Origin: Herminiimonas arsenicoxydans
Lineage (GTDB): Bacteria; Pseudomonadota; Gammaproteobacteria; Burkholderiales; Burkholderiaceae_D
Direction of reading: 5' to 3'
Length of the DNA: 64,000 nucleotides
NCBI GenBank assembly: GCA_000026125.1
Contig: CU207211.1
Coordinates: 1,364,001 to 1,428,000 of the forward strand
Shown here: positions 21,121 to 28,455 of the stretch, one piece after another
Position numbering within the stretch: position 1 is the first letter of the stretch
How the letters are laid out: every line of letters starts with the position of its first letter
Notes under the pieces: model-generated
Told to the model about the DNA's origin: nothing
The model's database searches: none
What the model saw: only the letters and a program-made list of their open reading frames with translations
Made by a program: the position numbers and the translations under genes

Positions 21121-21136
21121 AGGCACGCGATTCGCA
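21121..21136 (+). promoter_or_regulatory. Sigma-54 promoter of ytfE
   Basis: AGGCACGCGATTCGCA fits TGGCACG-N4-TTGCA with the essential GG (21122-21123) and GC (21134-21135) exactly 12 bases apart. It lies 36 bases before the ytfE start and downstream of three NorR sites, as expected for an enhancer-dependent promoter. Confidence 0.78.
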
Positions 21137-21171
21137 TTATCTTCTTTACACACATTTGTGAAAGGGTGGCG

Positions 21172-21846
21172 ATGGACATACTCGATCAATCACTGGGTCA
21201 ACTGGCCTGTAGCGTCGCTGGTGCGACCAGAATTTTCAATGATTACCAACTGGATTTTTGCTGTGGCGGCAAATACAGCTTGCGTAATGCCGCGCAAGAA
21301 AAAGGCATTGACGCAGAGGAAGTCGCCCGGCGTCTGGCAAGCCTGCAAGGCGCCACGGATGTAACCGACTGGAATGCCGAATCGTCGGAGACCTTGATCG
21401 TTCATATCCTGCTGCGCTTCCATGACCGTCATCGCCAGCAATTGCCTGAACTCATAAGACTGGCACGCAAGGTCGAGCGGACACATGGCAATCGCAAAGA
21501 TTGTCCGGTTGGCCTGACGGATCACTTGAGCGAGATGCAGCAGGAACTGGAAAGTCATATGAAAAAAGAGGAGCAGATACTGTTTCCCTTGCTGTTGTGC
21601 GGGCAGGCGGCACTGGTAGGCGGCCCGATCACCATCATGCGCATGGAACACGAGCAGCACGGAGACGCCTTGCAGCATCTGCTGGCGCTGACAAACGATA
21701 TCAACTTGCCGTCGGCAGCCTGCAATACATGGCGGGCGCTGTATTTTGCACTGCGCGTATTTCGAGAAGACCTGATGGAGCACATCCATCTGGAAAACAA
21801 TATCCTGTTCGAAAACGCTGCATTGATGCGTTCGGCGCATGCATAA
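21172..21846 (+). CDS. ytfE: YtfE/NorA/ScdA di-iron protein (RIC)
   Basis: Di-iron hemerythrin-like protein linked to repair of iron-sulfur clusters and to NO binding; called NorA or DnrN in denitrifiers. The N-terminal ScdA_N domain contains FNDYQLDFCCGGKYSL. The hemerythrin domain follows with the iron-ligand His and Glu pairs in RFHDRHRQQLPEL, ESHMKKEEQILFP, MRMEHEQHGDAL and MEHIHLENNILF. The ATG at 21172 follows AAAGGGTGGCG; an earlier in-frame start at 21109 would overlap the sigma-54 promoter and is rejected. The length of 224 fits. It is the first gene of a unit with hemerythrin and azurin genes. Confidence 0.94.
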   Translation: MDILDQSLGQLACSVAGATRIFNDYQLDFCCGGKYSLRNAAQEKGIDAEEVARRLASLQGATDVTDWNAESSETLIVHILLRFHDRHRQQLPELIRLARKVERTHGNRKDCPVGLTDHLSEMQQELESHMKKEEQILFPLLLCGQAALVGGPITIMRMEHEQHGDALQHLLALTNDINLPSAACNTWRALYFALRVFREDLMEHIHLENNILFENAALMRSAHA

Positions 21847-21871
21847 AATTTTATTTCAAATGGAACAATAG

Positions 21872-22282
21872 ATGAATATTGATAAATTCAAACAGCAGCA
21901 CGTCGATATCCTCGGCAACATTGCAACCCTGCGCAAGCTGACCCAGGCTGGGGTGGCACAGAACGCGCCGGATATCGCCAGGCTGGTCGTTGCGATGAGT
22001 TCGACCATCAAACTGCATCTGGCTGTCGAAGACAAGGTTTTGTACCCGGCCTTGCAGAACGGCCAGAATGTAGCCATGGCGCGCATGGGCAAACAGTTCC
22101 AGGAGGAAATGAGTGTGATTGCGCATACTTACGAAGGGTTTGCACAACGCTGGAATACGGCGCACAGTTTGCAGCATCATGAAGATGATTTTCGTGCCGA
22201 TGCCAATATTGTCTTGCGTACGCTGCATGAGCGCATGCAGCGTGAAAACCGCGATTTTTATCCTCGCATAGAAGCTTTGTAA
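21872..22282 (+). CDS. Hemerythrin domain protein
   Basis: A single hemerythrin HHE domain of 136 residues, expected to bind a di-iron centre. Candidate ligands are in KQQHVDILG, KLHLAVEDKVLYPAL, HHEDDFRADANIV and ENRDFYPRI. No membrane segment or signal peptide is seen, so it is cytoplasmic. It lies 25 bases after ytfE and 39 before azurin, so it is probably co-transcribed from the NorR/sigma-54 promoter. A role as NO or oxygen sink, or as accessory to YtfE, is inference. Confidence 0.85.
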   Translation: MNIDKFKQQHVDILGNIATLRKLTQAGVAQNAPDIARLVVAMSSTIKLHLAVEDKVLYPALQNGQNVAMARMGKQFQEEMSVIAHTYEGFAQRWNTAHSLQHHEDDFRADANIVLRTLHERMQRENRDFYPRIEAL

Positions 22283-22321
22283 GTGAATTGATTTTATTGT
22301 CGTTTGCCTAAAGGAGAAAAA

Positions 22322-22774
22322 ATGAAGATATGGAAAACCGCAGCCTTGCTGATGCTGGCAGGGTTGAGCAGCTCGGTGCTGGCAGCAGATTGCTCGACCG
22401 AGATAGATGGCAATGATGCGATGCAATTCAACAAGGCAAGTATTAGCGTGCCGCAAAGCTGCAAACAATTTACCGTCAAGCTCAAGCACAGCGGCAAGTT
22501 GCCGAAAACAGCAATGGGTCACAACTGGGTGCTGGGTAAAACCGCTGACGTACAAGGTATCGCCACTGATGGCATGGCTGCCGGCGCGGCTAAAAATTAT
22601 GTAAAAGACGGTGATGCGCGGGTGATTGCGCATACCAAAGTAGTAGGCGGTGGCGAAAGCGATGCGGTGACATTTCAGACCGGCAAACTCAAAGCAGGTG
22701 AAAGCTACACTTACTTTTGTTCCTTCCCCGGCCATTCGGGAATCATGAAGGGCAGCTTGCAGTTGACGAAGTAA
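22322..22774 (+). CDS. azu: Azurin
   Basis: Periplasmic type 1 blue copper protein that carries single electrons, for example to nitrite or NO reductases. A signal peptide covers about residues 1-21 (cleavage near VLAA-DCS). The copper ligands are all visible: His in MGHNWVLG, then Cys, His and Met in [13 protein letters not shown]. The two other Cys near the mature N-terminus can form the conserved disulfide. AAGGAGAAAAA precedes the ATG at 22322. A clear terminator follows at 22885. Confidence 0.97.
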   Translation: MKIWKTAALLMLAGLSSSVLAADCSTEIDGNDAMQFNKASISVPQSCKQFTVKLKHSGKLPKTAMGHNWVLGKTADVQGIATDGMAAGAAKNYVKDGDARVIAHTKVVGGGESDAVTFQTGKLKAGESYTYFCSFPGHSGIMKGSLQLTK

Positions 22775-22884
22775 TTGTGCTGGCGGTGGCAGCGTTGCAA
22801 GTACCTGGCGAAGGGAAAGCGTCGCAGCAGCCGACAGACTGCAAAAGCGGACTTGCGCCACTTTTATTATTTATTTTTGCTTGA

Positions 22885-22915
22885 AGTCATCCGGGTTAAA
22901 CCGGATGACTTTTTC
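22885..22915 (+). terminator. Terminator after azurin
   Basis: AGTCATCCGG (22885-22894), loop GTTAAA, CCGGATGACT (22901-22910), then five T. It ends the ytfE-hemerythrin-azurin unit. Confidence 0.92.
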
Positions 22916-23012
22916 ATTTGAAATAGAGAAGAAATCGACTCTTTGAAAATGCCATTTTTTGTTTGTTCTCTCGTTTTCCAGCGAACAAGTTCATGCAATT
23001 TTCTCATTTTTA

Positions 23013-23043
23013 TTGACTTTTAAATAGGAATGGTTATCATTCC
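23013..23043 (+). promoter_or_regulatory. Promoter with Fur-like operator
   Basis: TTGACT (23013-23018) and TATCAT (23035-23040) form a sigma-70 promoter with a 16-base spacer. Overlapping the -10 is the palindrome GGAATG-N5-CATTCC (23027-23043), whose core GGTTATCATTCC resembles a Fur box. Repression by Fur with iron is expected for the siderophore receptor gene downstream. The 368-base gap from 22775 otherwise holds the azurin terminator and nothing else recognised. Confidence 0.65.
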
Positions 23044-23142
23044 AATCTATGATGAGGTAGCTAGCCAACTGTTCGTCACTCACCAATTGGGGTGAGTCGG
23101 CGAAATGCCAGCCAATTATTTTTATTATTAATTGGGGGACAG

Positions 23143-25326
23143 ATGGTTATGCAAGCGCGCATCCAGCGGCGTTACAAGTTCAATCGGTTTGCGGTATTGG
23201 TGGCGCTTGCTATCCCCGTGGCTGCTCATTCTCAAGTTGTAGGACTAAATGGTGGTTCTTCATTACAGGCTAGTCCTGCATCCCAAAACGAGAGCAGTGC
23301 ACCGGCAGTCACGACTTTGCCAGCGGTGAATGTAAGCGGCGTGCAGGAAACGGCAACCGGTCCTGTGATTGGGTATCGCGCTACGCGCTCCTCGACTGCG
23401 ACCAAGACAGATACCTCACTGGCGGAAACACTGCAGGCAGTCACGGTCGTGACGCGTGACCAGATTGTGGATCAGGGCGCGACTAATTTGCAGGATGCAT
23501 TGACCTACGCTGCCGGCGTTCGCTCTGACGCATACGGCCTTGATTCCCGTACTGACTCGGTATTGGTACGTGGCGCTTCGCCAGACGTTTATATTGACGG
23601 CCTGCGACAGGCAAATGATTACTATACGAGCGCTGCACGTCCCGATCCATTCACCCTGGAGCGCATTGAAGTATTACGTGGGCCTGCTGCCATGTCTTAT
23701 GGACAAGGCAGTACCGGTGGCGTAGTTAATCTGGTTTCCAAGCGGCCTCAAGCAGAATTTCAAGGTGAGGTGGGCGTACAGCTCGGTAATTTTGGTCGCA
23801 AACAATTGCAGGCCGATGTGACGGGGCCTTTAACAGAAGACAAGCAGTGGCTCTATCGCCTGGTTGCAGTCGCACGTAATGCAGATACGCAAGTTGACTA
23901 CGTAAAAGACGATCGCACCTTGATTGCACCTTCGCTGACATGGAAGCCGAACGGCGTTACTTCATTAACCTTGCAAGGGCTTTATCAGCGGGATAGGACT
24001 GGATCTACTTCACAGTTCCTGCCGTGGGCAGGGATGCTGACTCCCAATGTCAACGGCATGATTCCAACCAGTCGCTTTATTGGTGAACCTGGTGATCGCT
24101 ATGATACGGATCGACAATCGCTGGGCTATCTGTTTGAACATCAGCTCAACGACAACTGGACGTTCCGTCAAAATTTCCGTTACGCAGTTAATGAGGTCGA
24201 TTACTTTACGCATTACGCAGATTCGTTTTCCACTGATCCATCAACCGGATTGCCTGGCGGTTGGGCGATTGACCCTGTAAATCAGCGTCTGATCGGACGT
24301 TATGCGGATGACAGTATTACCAAGGTAAAGATCGCCACGATCGATCAGCATTTGCAGGCGAAATTGCAGACTGGGCCCCTGCAACATGACTTATTAGCTG
24401 GTCTGGATTACACACGTTATCAACGCGATAGACAATCGGGTTTTGGCATGGACACGATTGATGTCTATGCGCCGGTATACGGGAATGGGGTCGTCGCAAC
24501 TCTTGCCGACGATCCGCAATCTGTACAGCGTCAAATTGGTTTATATCTGCAAGATCAAATCAAGATCGGAAAGAACTGGATCGTTTCGGCGGGATTGCGT
24601 CATGACCGTGTGAACAATGCTCTGGCTGGCAGTGAAGATGAAGAGAGCCGCGCGACGACCAAGCGAGTTGGCGTCATGTATCTACTGGAAAACGGCTGGT
24701 CTCCCTATGTGAGTTACAGCGAGTCTTTTACGCCAGTCGCGGGAACCAACGCCTATGATCAGCGCTTTAAACCTGTGCGTGGTGAACAGATTGAAGGTGG
24801 CGTCAAATACATGCCTGTAAACGGTCATAGTCAATTTACGGCAGCCATCTGGAAGATTGATGAAAAGAATAAAAGCACAACAGATCCAAGCAATCCACTC
24901 AATCAGATCCAGGTTGGGCAGACAAAAAATCGCGGCGTCGAACTGGAGTGGAAGGCATCCATCACCCCGACAATTGACGTCCTGGCGCATTACAACTATA
25001 CGGATCTGGACGAGCAGCTTGATGAAGTGCCGCGTCACCAGGCAGCAGCGTGGGGAAAATGGCGTTTCTCAATCGGCGGTGTGAGTGGCTTTGCGTTGGG
25101 CGCAGGTGCCCGCTACATGAGTTCGTTCCGTGACGGCGTTGCGCCAACCACGCCTTCTGTCACCTTGCTGGATGCCTTGCTGTCATGGGACACCATGAAT
25201 TGGCGTTACGCACTTAACGTGAATAACCTCACGGATAAAGTTTATAACGCGACTTGCCTTTCTCGTGGCGACTGCTGGTATGGCGCGCGTAGAAGCGCTG
25301 TTCTAACAGCAACTTATAAATTTTAA
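23143..25326 (+). CDS. TonB-dependent siderophore receptor
   Basis: Outer membrane ferric-siderophore transporter. A signal peptide covers about residues 1-31 (cleavage near AAHS). The plug domain starts around TDTSLAETLQAVTVVTRDQI and contains the typical GVRSDAYG and ERIEVLRGPAAMSYGQG motifs. The 22-strand barrel ends in aromatic residues (TATYKF). No STN signalling domain is present, so it is unlikely to work with a FecI/FecR pair. GGGGGACAG precedes the ATG at 23143. The family is FhuA/FoxA-like (hydroxamate type), but the ligand cannot be told. A Fur-like box lies upstream. Confidence 0.93.
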   Translation: MVMQARIQRRYKFNRFAVLVALAIPVAAHSQVVGLNGGSSLQASPASQNESSAPAVTTLPAVNVSGVQETATGPVIGYRATRSSTATKTDTSLAETLQAVTVVTRDQIVDQGATNLQDALTYAAGVRSDAYGLDSRTDSVLVRGASPDVYIDGLRQANDYYTSAARPDPFTLERIEVLRGPAAMSYGQGSTGGVVNLVSKRPQAEFQGEVGVQLGNFGRKQLQADVTGPLTEDKQWLYRLVAVARNADTQVDYVKDDRTLIAPSLTWKPNGVTSLTLQGLYQRDRTGSTSQFLPWAGMLTPNVNGMIPTSRFIGEPGDRYDTDRQSLGYLFEHQLNDNWTFRQNFRYAVNEVDYFTHYADSFSTDPSTGLPGGWAIDPVNQRLIGRYADDSITKVKIATIDQHLQAKLQTGPLQHDLLAGLDYTRYQRDRQSGFGMDTIDVYAPVYGNGVVATLADDPQSVQRQIGLYLQDQIKIGKNWIVSAGLRHDRVNNALAGSEDEESRATTKRVGVMYLLENGWSPYVSYSESFTPVAGTNAYDQRFKPVRGEQIEGGVKYMPVNGHSQFTAAIWKIDEKNKSTTDPSNPLNQIQVGQTKNRGVELEWKASITPTIDVLAHYNYTDLDEQLDEVPRHQAAAWGKWRFSIGGVSGFALGAGARYMSSFRDGVAPTTPSVTLLDALLSWDTMNWRYALNVNNLTDKVYNATCLSRGDCWYGARRSAVLTATYKF

Positions 25327-25424
25327 AGACTCATTGTTTTTGCAATAAGGCGCGGCAGCATATATAGCGATGTCTGTCTGTTTGAAGGTAAGAGTATTTT
25401 GCCTTCTTGCTGACCTAGACGTCT

Positions 25425-26753
25425 TTGAATATTGATGTGGCTACCGCGCATTCGTTTATCCCTGTATTTGAGGTTACCTTGCGTGCTTTCTGGACCCTTG
25501 TTCACCGTTACGCCGGCTTGATCATCGCCGGATTTTTGTTCGTCAGCGGTGTGACCGGTGCGATCATTTCGTGGGATCACGAGCTGGACGATTTACTCAA
25601 TCCGCATTTGATGGAAGCCAAAAATGCCGGCACTGCGCAATCGTCACTGGCACTGGCACAGCAGATCGAGGCGCGTTATCCGCAGGTACGCGTATCGTTT
25701 GTTCCGCTTCATGCGGAGGAAGGTGAGTCGCTATCGTTCGGGATAGATGCGCGGGTTGATCCGGCTACCAAAAAACTGTTTGAGCCCGGTTTCAACCAGA
25801 TTTTTATTGATCCTGTAAGTGGCGCAGAACTGGGTAAGCGCGAATGGGGAGCGGTATGGCCGATTACCAAGGAAACCTTGGTTTCCTTTCTATATCGTTT
25901 GCATTACACATTGCACATTCCGGAAATGTGGGGCATCGATCGCTGGGGCTTATGGTTAATGGGAGCCATTGCGATGATCTGGACGTTCGACAGCTTTGTC
26001 GGCTTTTCCCTGACCCTGCCGGTGCGACGTCGCAATGCCGTACGGCCATCCGACGATATTGCCGATGACAGACCGGTTCCCGTTGGCAAGTCATGGTGGC
26101 AACGTTGGCAGCCGGCGTGGAAAGTGCGCTGGCGCGGTGGCAGTAATAAACTCAACTTTGACTTGCATCGTGCGTTCAGTTTGTGGACATGGGTACTGCT
26201 GTTCATTCTCGCGTTTACGGCTTTCTCGCTAAATCTATATAACGAGATTTTTTATCCCGTGATGAAAACGGTTTCGCAGGTAACGCCATCGCCTTTCGAT
26301 ACGCGTGCACCTGCCGACAAGCATCATCCGATCGAGCCACGCGTTGCTTATGCCGACATTGTTCAGCGCGCAAGCAGTGACGCGCAACAACGAAAGTGGG
26401 TTGAACCTGCGGGCAGTATTTTTTATTCACAGGAATTCGGCATCTATGGCGTCAGCTTTTTCAAAGCCGGCGATGATCATGGTGCTGGCGGTGTAGGCCC
26501 TGCAGTGCTGTATTACGACGGTCTGGATGGTCGGCTGCTGGGGAAGCGCCAGCCATGGAAGGGCACCGCAGCCGATATTTTTGTGCAGGCGCAATTCCCA
26601 TTGCACTCAGGCCGCATTCTCGGATTGCCGGGACGCATACTGATTTCATTCATGGGCATCGTCGTTGCGATGTTAAGCGTGACGGGTGTCGTGATCTGGT
26701 GGCGCAAGCGCGTATCCCGTGCCGCAACTGCACAACGGCGTAAGCTGAAATGA
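25425..26753 (+). CDS. PepSY-associated transmembrane protein
   Basis: Inner-membrane protein of the PepSY-TM family often encoded beside siderophore receptors; proposed to act as a ferric-siderophore reductase or to support iron release (PiuB/FoxB-like). The first membrane helix is LIIAGFLFVSGVTGAIISW, preceded by WTLVHRYAGL; further helices lie near LWLMGAIAMIWTF, WVLLFILAFTAFSLNLY and ISFMGIVVAMLSVTGVVIWW. Periplasmic PepSY regions lie between. The start is uncertain: TTG at 25425 is the longest, TTG at 25479 is an alternative. It follows the receptor gene by 98 bases. Confidence 0.85.
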   Translation: MNIDVATAHSFIPVFEVTLRAFWTLVHRYAGLIIAGFLFVSGVTGAIISWDHELDDLLNPHLMEAKNAGTAQSSLALAQQIEARYPQVRVSFVPLHAEEGESLSFGIDARVDPATKKLFEPGFNQIFIDPVSGAELGKREWGAVWPITKETLVSFLYRLHYTLHIPEMWGIDRWGLWLMGAIAMIWTFDSFVGFSLTLPVRRRNAVRPSDDIADDRPVPVGKSWWQRWQPAWKVRWRGGSNKLNFDLHRAFSLWTWVLLFILAFTAFSLNLYNEIFYPVMKTVSQVTPSPFDTRAPADKHHPIEPRVAYADIVQRASSDAQQRKWVEPAGSIFYSQEFGIYGVSFFKAGDDHGAGGVGPAVLYYDGLDGRLLGKRQPWKGTAADIFVQAQFPLHSGRILGLPGRILISFMGIVVAMLSVTGVVIWWRKRVSRAATAQRRKLK

Positions 26754-26778
26754 ACGAAAGCTGTCTTGATACGCGTAC

Positions 26779-27195
26779 TCAGCCTTGCGGCAAATCCGTA
26801 GGTAGCACATCCGGATTGCGATTCATCTGATATCCGTACCAAAGGCTTTGCGCAATCCGCTGGGCAGCGGCATAGGCGCGTTCGCCCATTGCCTCATTGG
26901 CTTGCTGTTTGATGGTTTCATCAAACAGCGCCAGCCAGCGCTGGAAAAGCGCCGGGTCCAGATGACTCAATGCAGTGTGTTTTTGCATCGGCGTGCCGGT
27001 ATAGCGGCCGGTGCCCCGCAGGATGGACGACCAGAAATCCACCAGTTTTGCCAGATGATGATCCCAGTCTTCGACTTCGCTATTGAAGATGGGACCGAGC
27101 CTGTCGTCACGCCTGACCTTCGCATAAAAAGCATGCACCAGTTGTGTGACTTCTTCGTCGCTGCAAAGATCGTTTGCGGGCACTTGATTCTCCAT
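26779..27195 (-). CDS. Group III truncated haemoglobin
   Basis: Small haem protein of 138 residues with a shortened globin fold. Matching stretches are LVHAFYAKVRRDDRLGPIF at the start, FWSSILRGTGRYTGTPMQKH with the proximal His region, and the FQRWLALFDETI helix. Group III globins bind oxygen and NO; the best-studied one (Campylobacter Ctb) belongs to an NO-stress regulon. The direct role here is inference. It converges on the PepSY gene with 25 bases between. Confidence 0.88.
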   Translation of the reverse strand: MENQVPANDLCSDEEVTQLVHAFYAKVRRDDRLGPIFNSEVEDWDHHLAKLVDFWSSILRGTGRYTGTPMQKHTALSHLDPALFQRWLALFDETIKQQANEAMGERAYAAAQRIAQSLWYGYQMNRNPDVLPTDLPQG

Positions 27196-27420
27196 GAATG
27201 AAAGACGCGTGAGGCGTGTGAAAGCACATTACCGACATCATAAGCGCTTCATGCCGTTCACGTATGCCTGCTCGGTTCTCATCATGTGTGAGCGAACCTT
27301 CAATGCCTTGTGTGAAGCAACAGCGTACCTCAATGATGGCGGTGTATCGTGAATGTCTCCAGCACTGCGTTGGCGAAAGAGCGCGTACATCTGATGCGCC
27401 CTCTCGATGTCGGCTGAATC

Positions 27421-27918
27421 TTATTTTTGCGGCTGAGGGAACGCTACGAACGGCCCATTGGGAGTTTGATTTGGCGGCACATAAGCTGGAGCAAGCGCGC
27501 CCGCCGGTCCCAGATGACGGGTGAAGCGATAGATTGCTTGCAGATCTTGCGTACTCATGTCGCGCAGGGCAAACCAGGGCATAGGCGGGCGATACTGTGT
27601 GGTGTGAGCAGTTTTCAACCACTGCTTTTCGCTGACACCCTGCATATACAGTCGCAGATTGGTGGCATAGGTGGTTCCCCACGGCCCGCGCCAGCCGAGA
27701 GGGCTGCCGGTTAGCCATTGTTTTTCAGGAATATTGCCGCCCGCATCCGGATAGCCTGGCGTATGACAATCGTTGCAGCCGGCTATTTTTACCAGATAGC
27801 GTCCGCGTTCGATGGCTTTTTCATGTGGAGTATTCCCGTCTGCAGCAAGGGAATATTGCGTCGCTGCTGCAGTTGCCATCAGTACGCTTGCATTGAGCAA
27901 TTTGACACATAGAGACAT
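27421..27918 (-). CDS. Exported c-type cytochrome
   Basis: Periplasmic monohaem cytochrome c. A signal peptide covers about residues 1-26 (LNASVLMATAAATQYSLAA). The haem attachment motif CNDCH lies in KIAGCNDCHTPGYPD, and PPMPWFALRDMS probably gives the axial Met. The C-terminus is Pro-rich. AGGAGA precedes the ATG. The electron partner is unknown; no oxidoreductase lies next to it. The 225 bases between it and the globin gene show nothing clear. Upstream on the same strand is a possible 35-residue Cys-rich peptide gene. Confidence 0.87.
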   Translation of the reverse strand: MSLCVKLLNASVLMATAAATQYSLAADGNTPHEKAIERGRYLVKIAGCNDCHTPGYPDAGGNIPEKQWLTGSPLGWRGPWGTTYATNLRLYMQGVSEKQWLKTAHTTQYRPPMPWFALRDMSTQDLQAIYRFTRHLGPAGALAPAYVPPNQTPNGPFVAFPQPQK

Positions 27919-27936
27919 ATCGTTCTCCTGTACGGA

Positions 27937-28044
27937 CTAACACTTGCAATCGCAGCTTGAGCAGGGCAGTCCTGGTTGAGTGATGCAGGTTTTGAATAAG
28001 GTAATGTTGGATGACGCAGGAAAATCAATCGATATGACCTCCAT
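27937..28044 (-). CDS. Possible small Cys-rich peptide gene
   Basis: An open frame of 35 codons ends 18 bases before the cytochrome c start on the same strand. The peptide starts MEVISIDFPASSNITL, has one Cys in the middle and ends LPCSSCDCKC, so four Cys fall in the last eight residues. GCAGGCAAAAGAAA lies before the ATG and may serve as a ribosome binding site. The C-terminal Cys cluster could bind metal; it superficially resembles peptide precursors such as methanobactin, but no DUF692 maturation gene is nearby. It may also be a chance frame. Confidence 0.3.
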   Translation of the reverse strand: MEVISIDFPASSNITLFKTCITQPGLPCSSCDCKC

Positions 28045-28290
28045 TTTCTTTTGCCTGCAAATGAATACGTTTTTTTTAAATCGCATCCGGTTTTTATACC
28101 GGTTGATGTTTGGTCTGGGCCTCACATGCTTGAACATTCAGTGCTCCTTGCTACGCGAATGAACACAAAGACTTGGCTAGCCATCCGAAATAAATGAGCT
28201 GCGTTGCGACGATGGCGGTAGCCGTCCACAACCAGAAGAAACTGCCTCTGATCAGCTTAAATGAAATATATTATTCAAATATAAATTTAA

Positions 28291-28310
28291 TGCAATTCGT
28301 TTTAATTGCA
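28291..28310. promoter_or_regulatory. Perfect inverted repeat upstream of cydD
   Basis: TGCAATT-N6-AATTGCA, a perfect seven-base-arm palindrome about 146 bases before the cydD start. It is a candidate operator for an unknown regulator; it is not an FNR, ArcA or NorR consensus. Confidence 0.4.
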
Positions 28311-28455
28311 CTGCCTTTCCGGGAAGCATCCCGCAATTCAGCATCAAGCTTGCCTTGTCTTTTGACTGCATCCAGCGGAATCAGGCTCATCAGCGAGGGC
28401 ATAAAATGAATGCTCACTCAATCGGATACAGAATTAACAGTGACGATCAGCCATA

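Larger units (their letters stand above)
27919..28455. other. 537-base intergenic region before the cyd operon
   Basis: Apart from the possible peptide gene, the region holds two inverted repeats: CCGGT-N6-ACCGG (28087-28102) and TGCAATT-N6-AATTGCA (28291-28310). The stretch 28260-28310 is AT-rich with TATA-like sequences and probably carries the cydD promoter. Open frames at 28194-28409 (+) and 27980-28162 (+) have no recognisable features and are not called. Confidence 0.6.

Noticed and set aside
21851..22861. Open frame of 336 codons on the minus strand
   Set aside because: It is antisense to the hemerythrin and azurin genes, whose motifs and terminator are clear.
27937..28044. Firm call of a methanobactin-type precursor
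   Set aside because: No DUF692 (MbnB) or MbnC-like gene lies near, and the similarity is limited to the Cys-rich end.
28194..28409. Open frame of 71 codons on the plus strand before cydD
   Set aside because: It contains the palindrome and AT-rich promoter-like sequence and shows no protein features.
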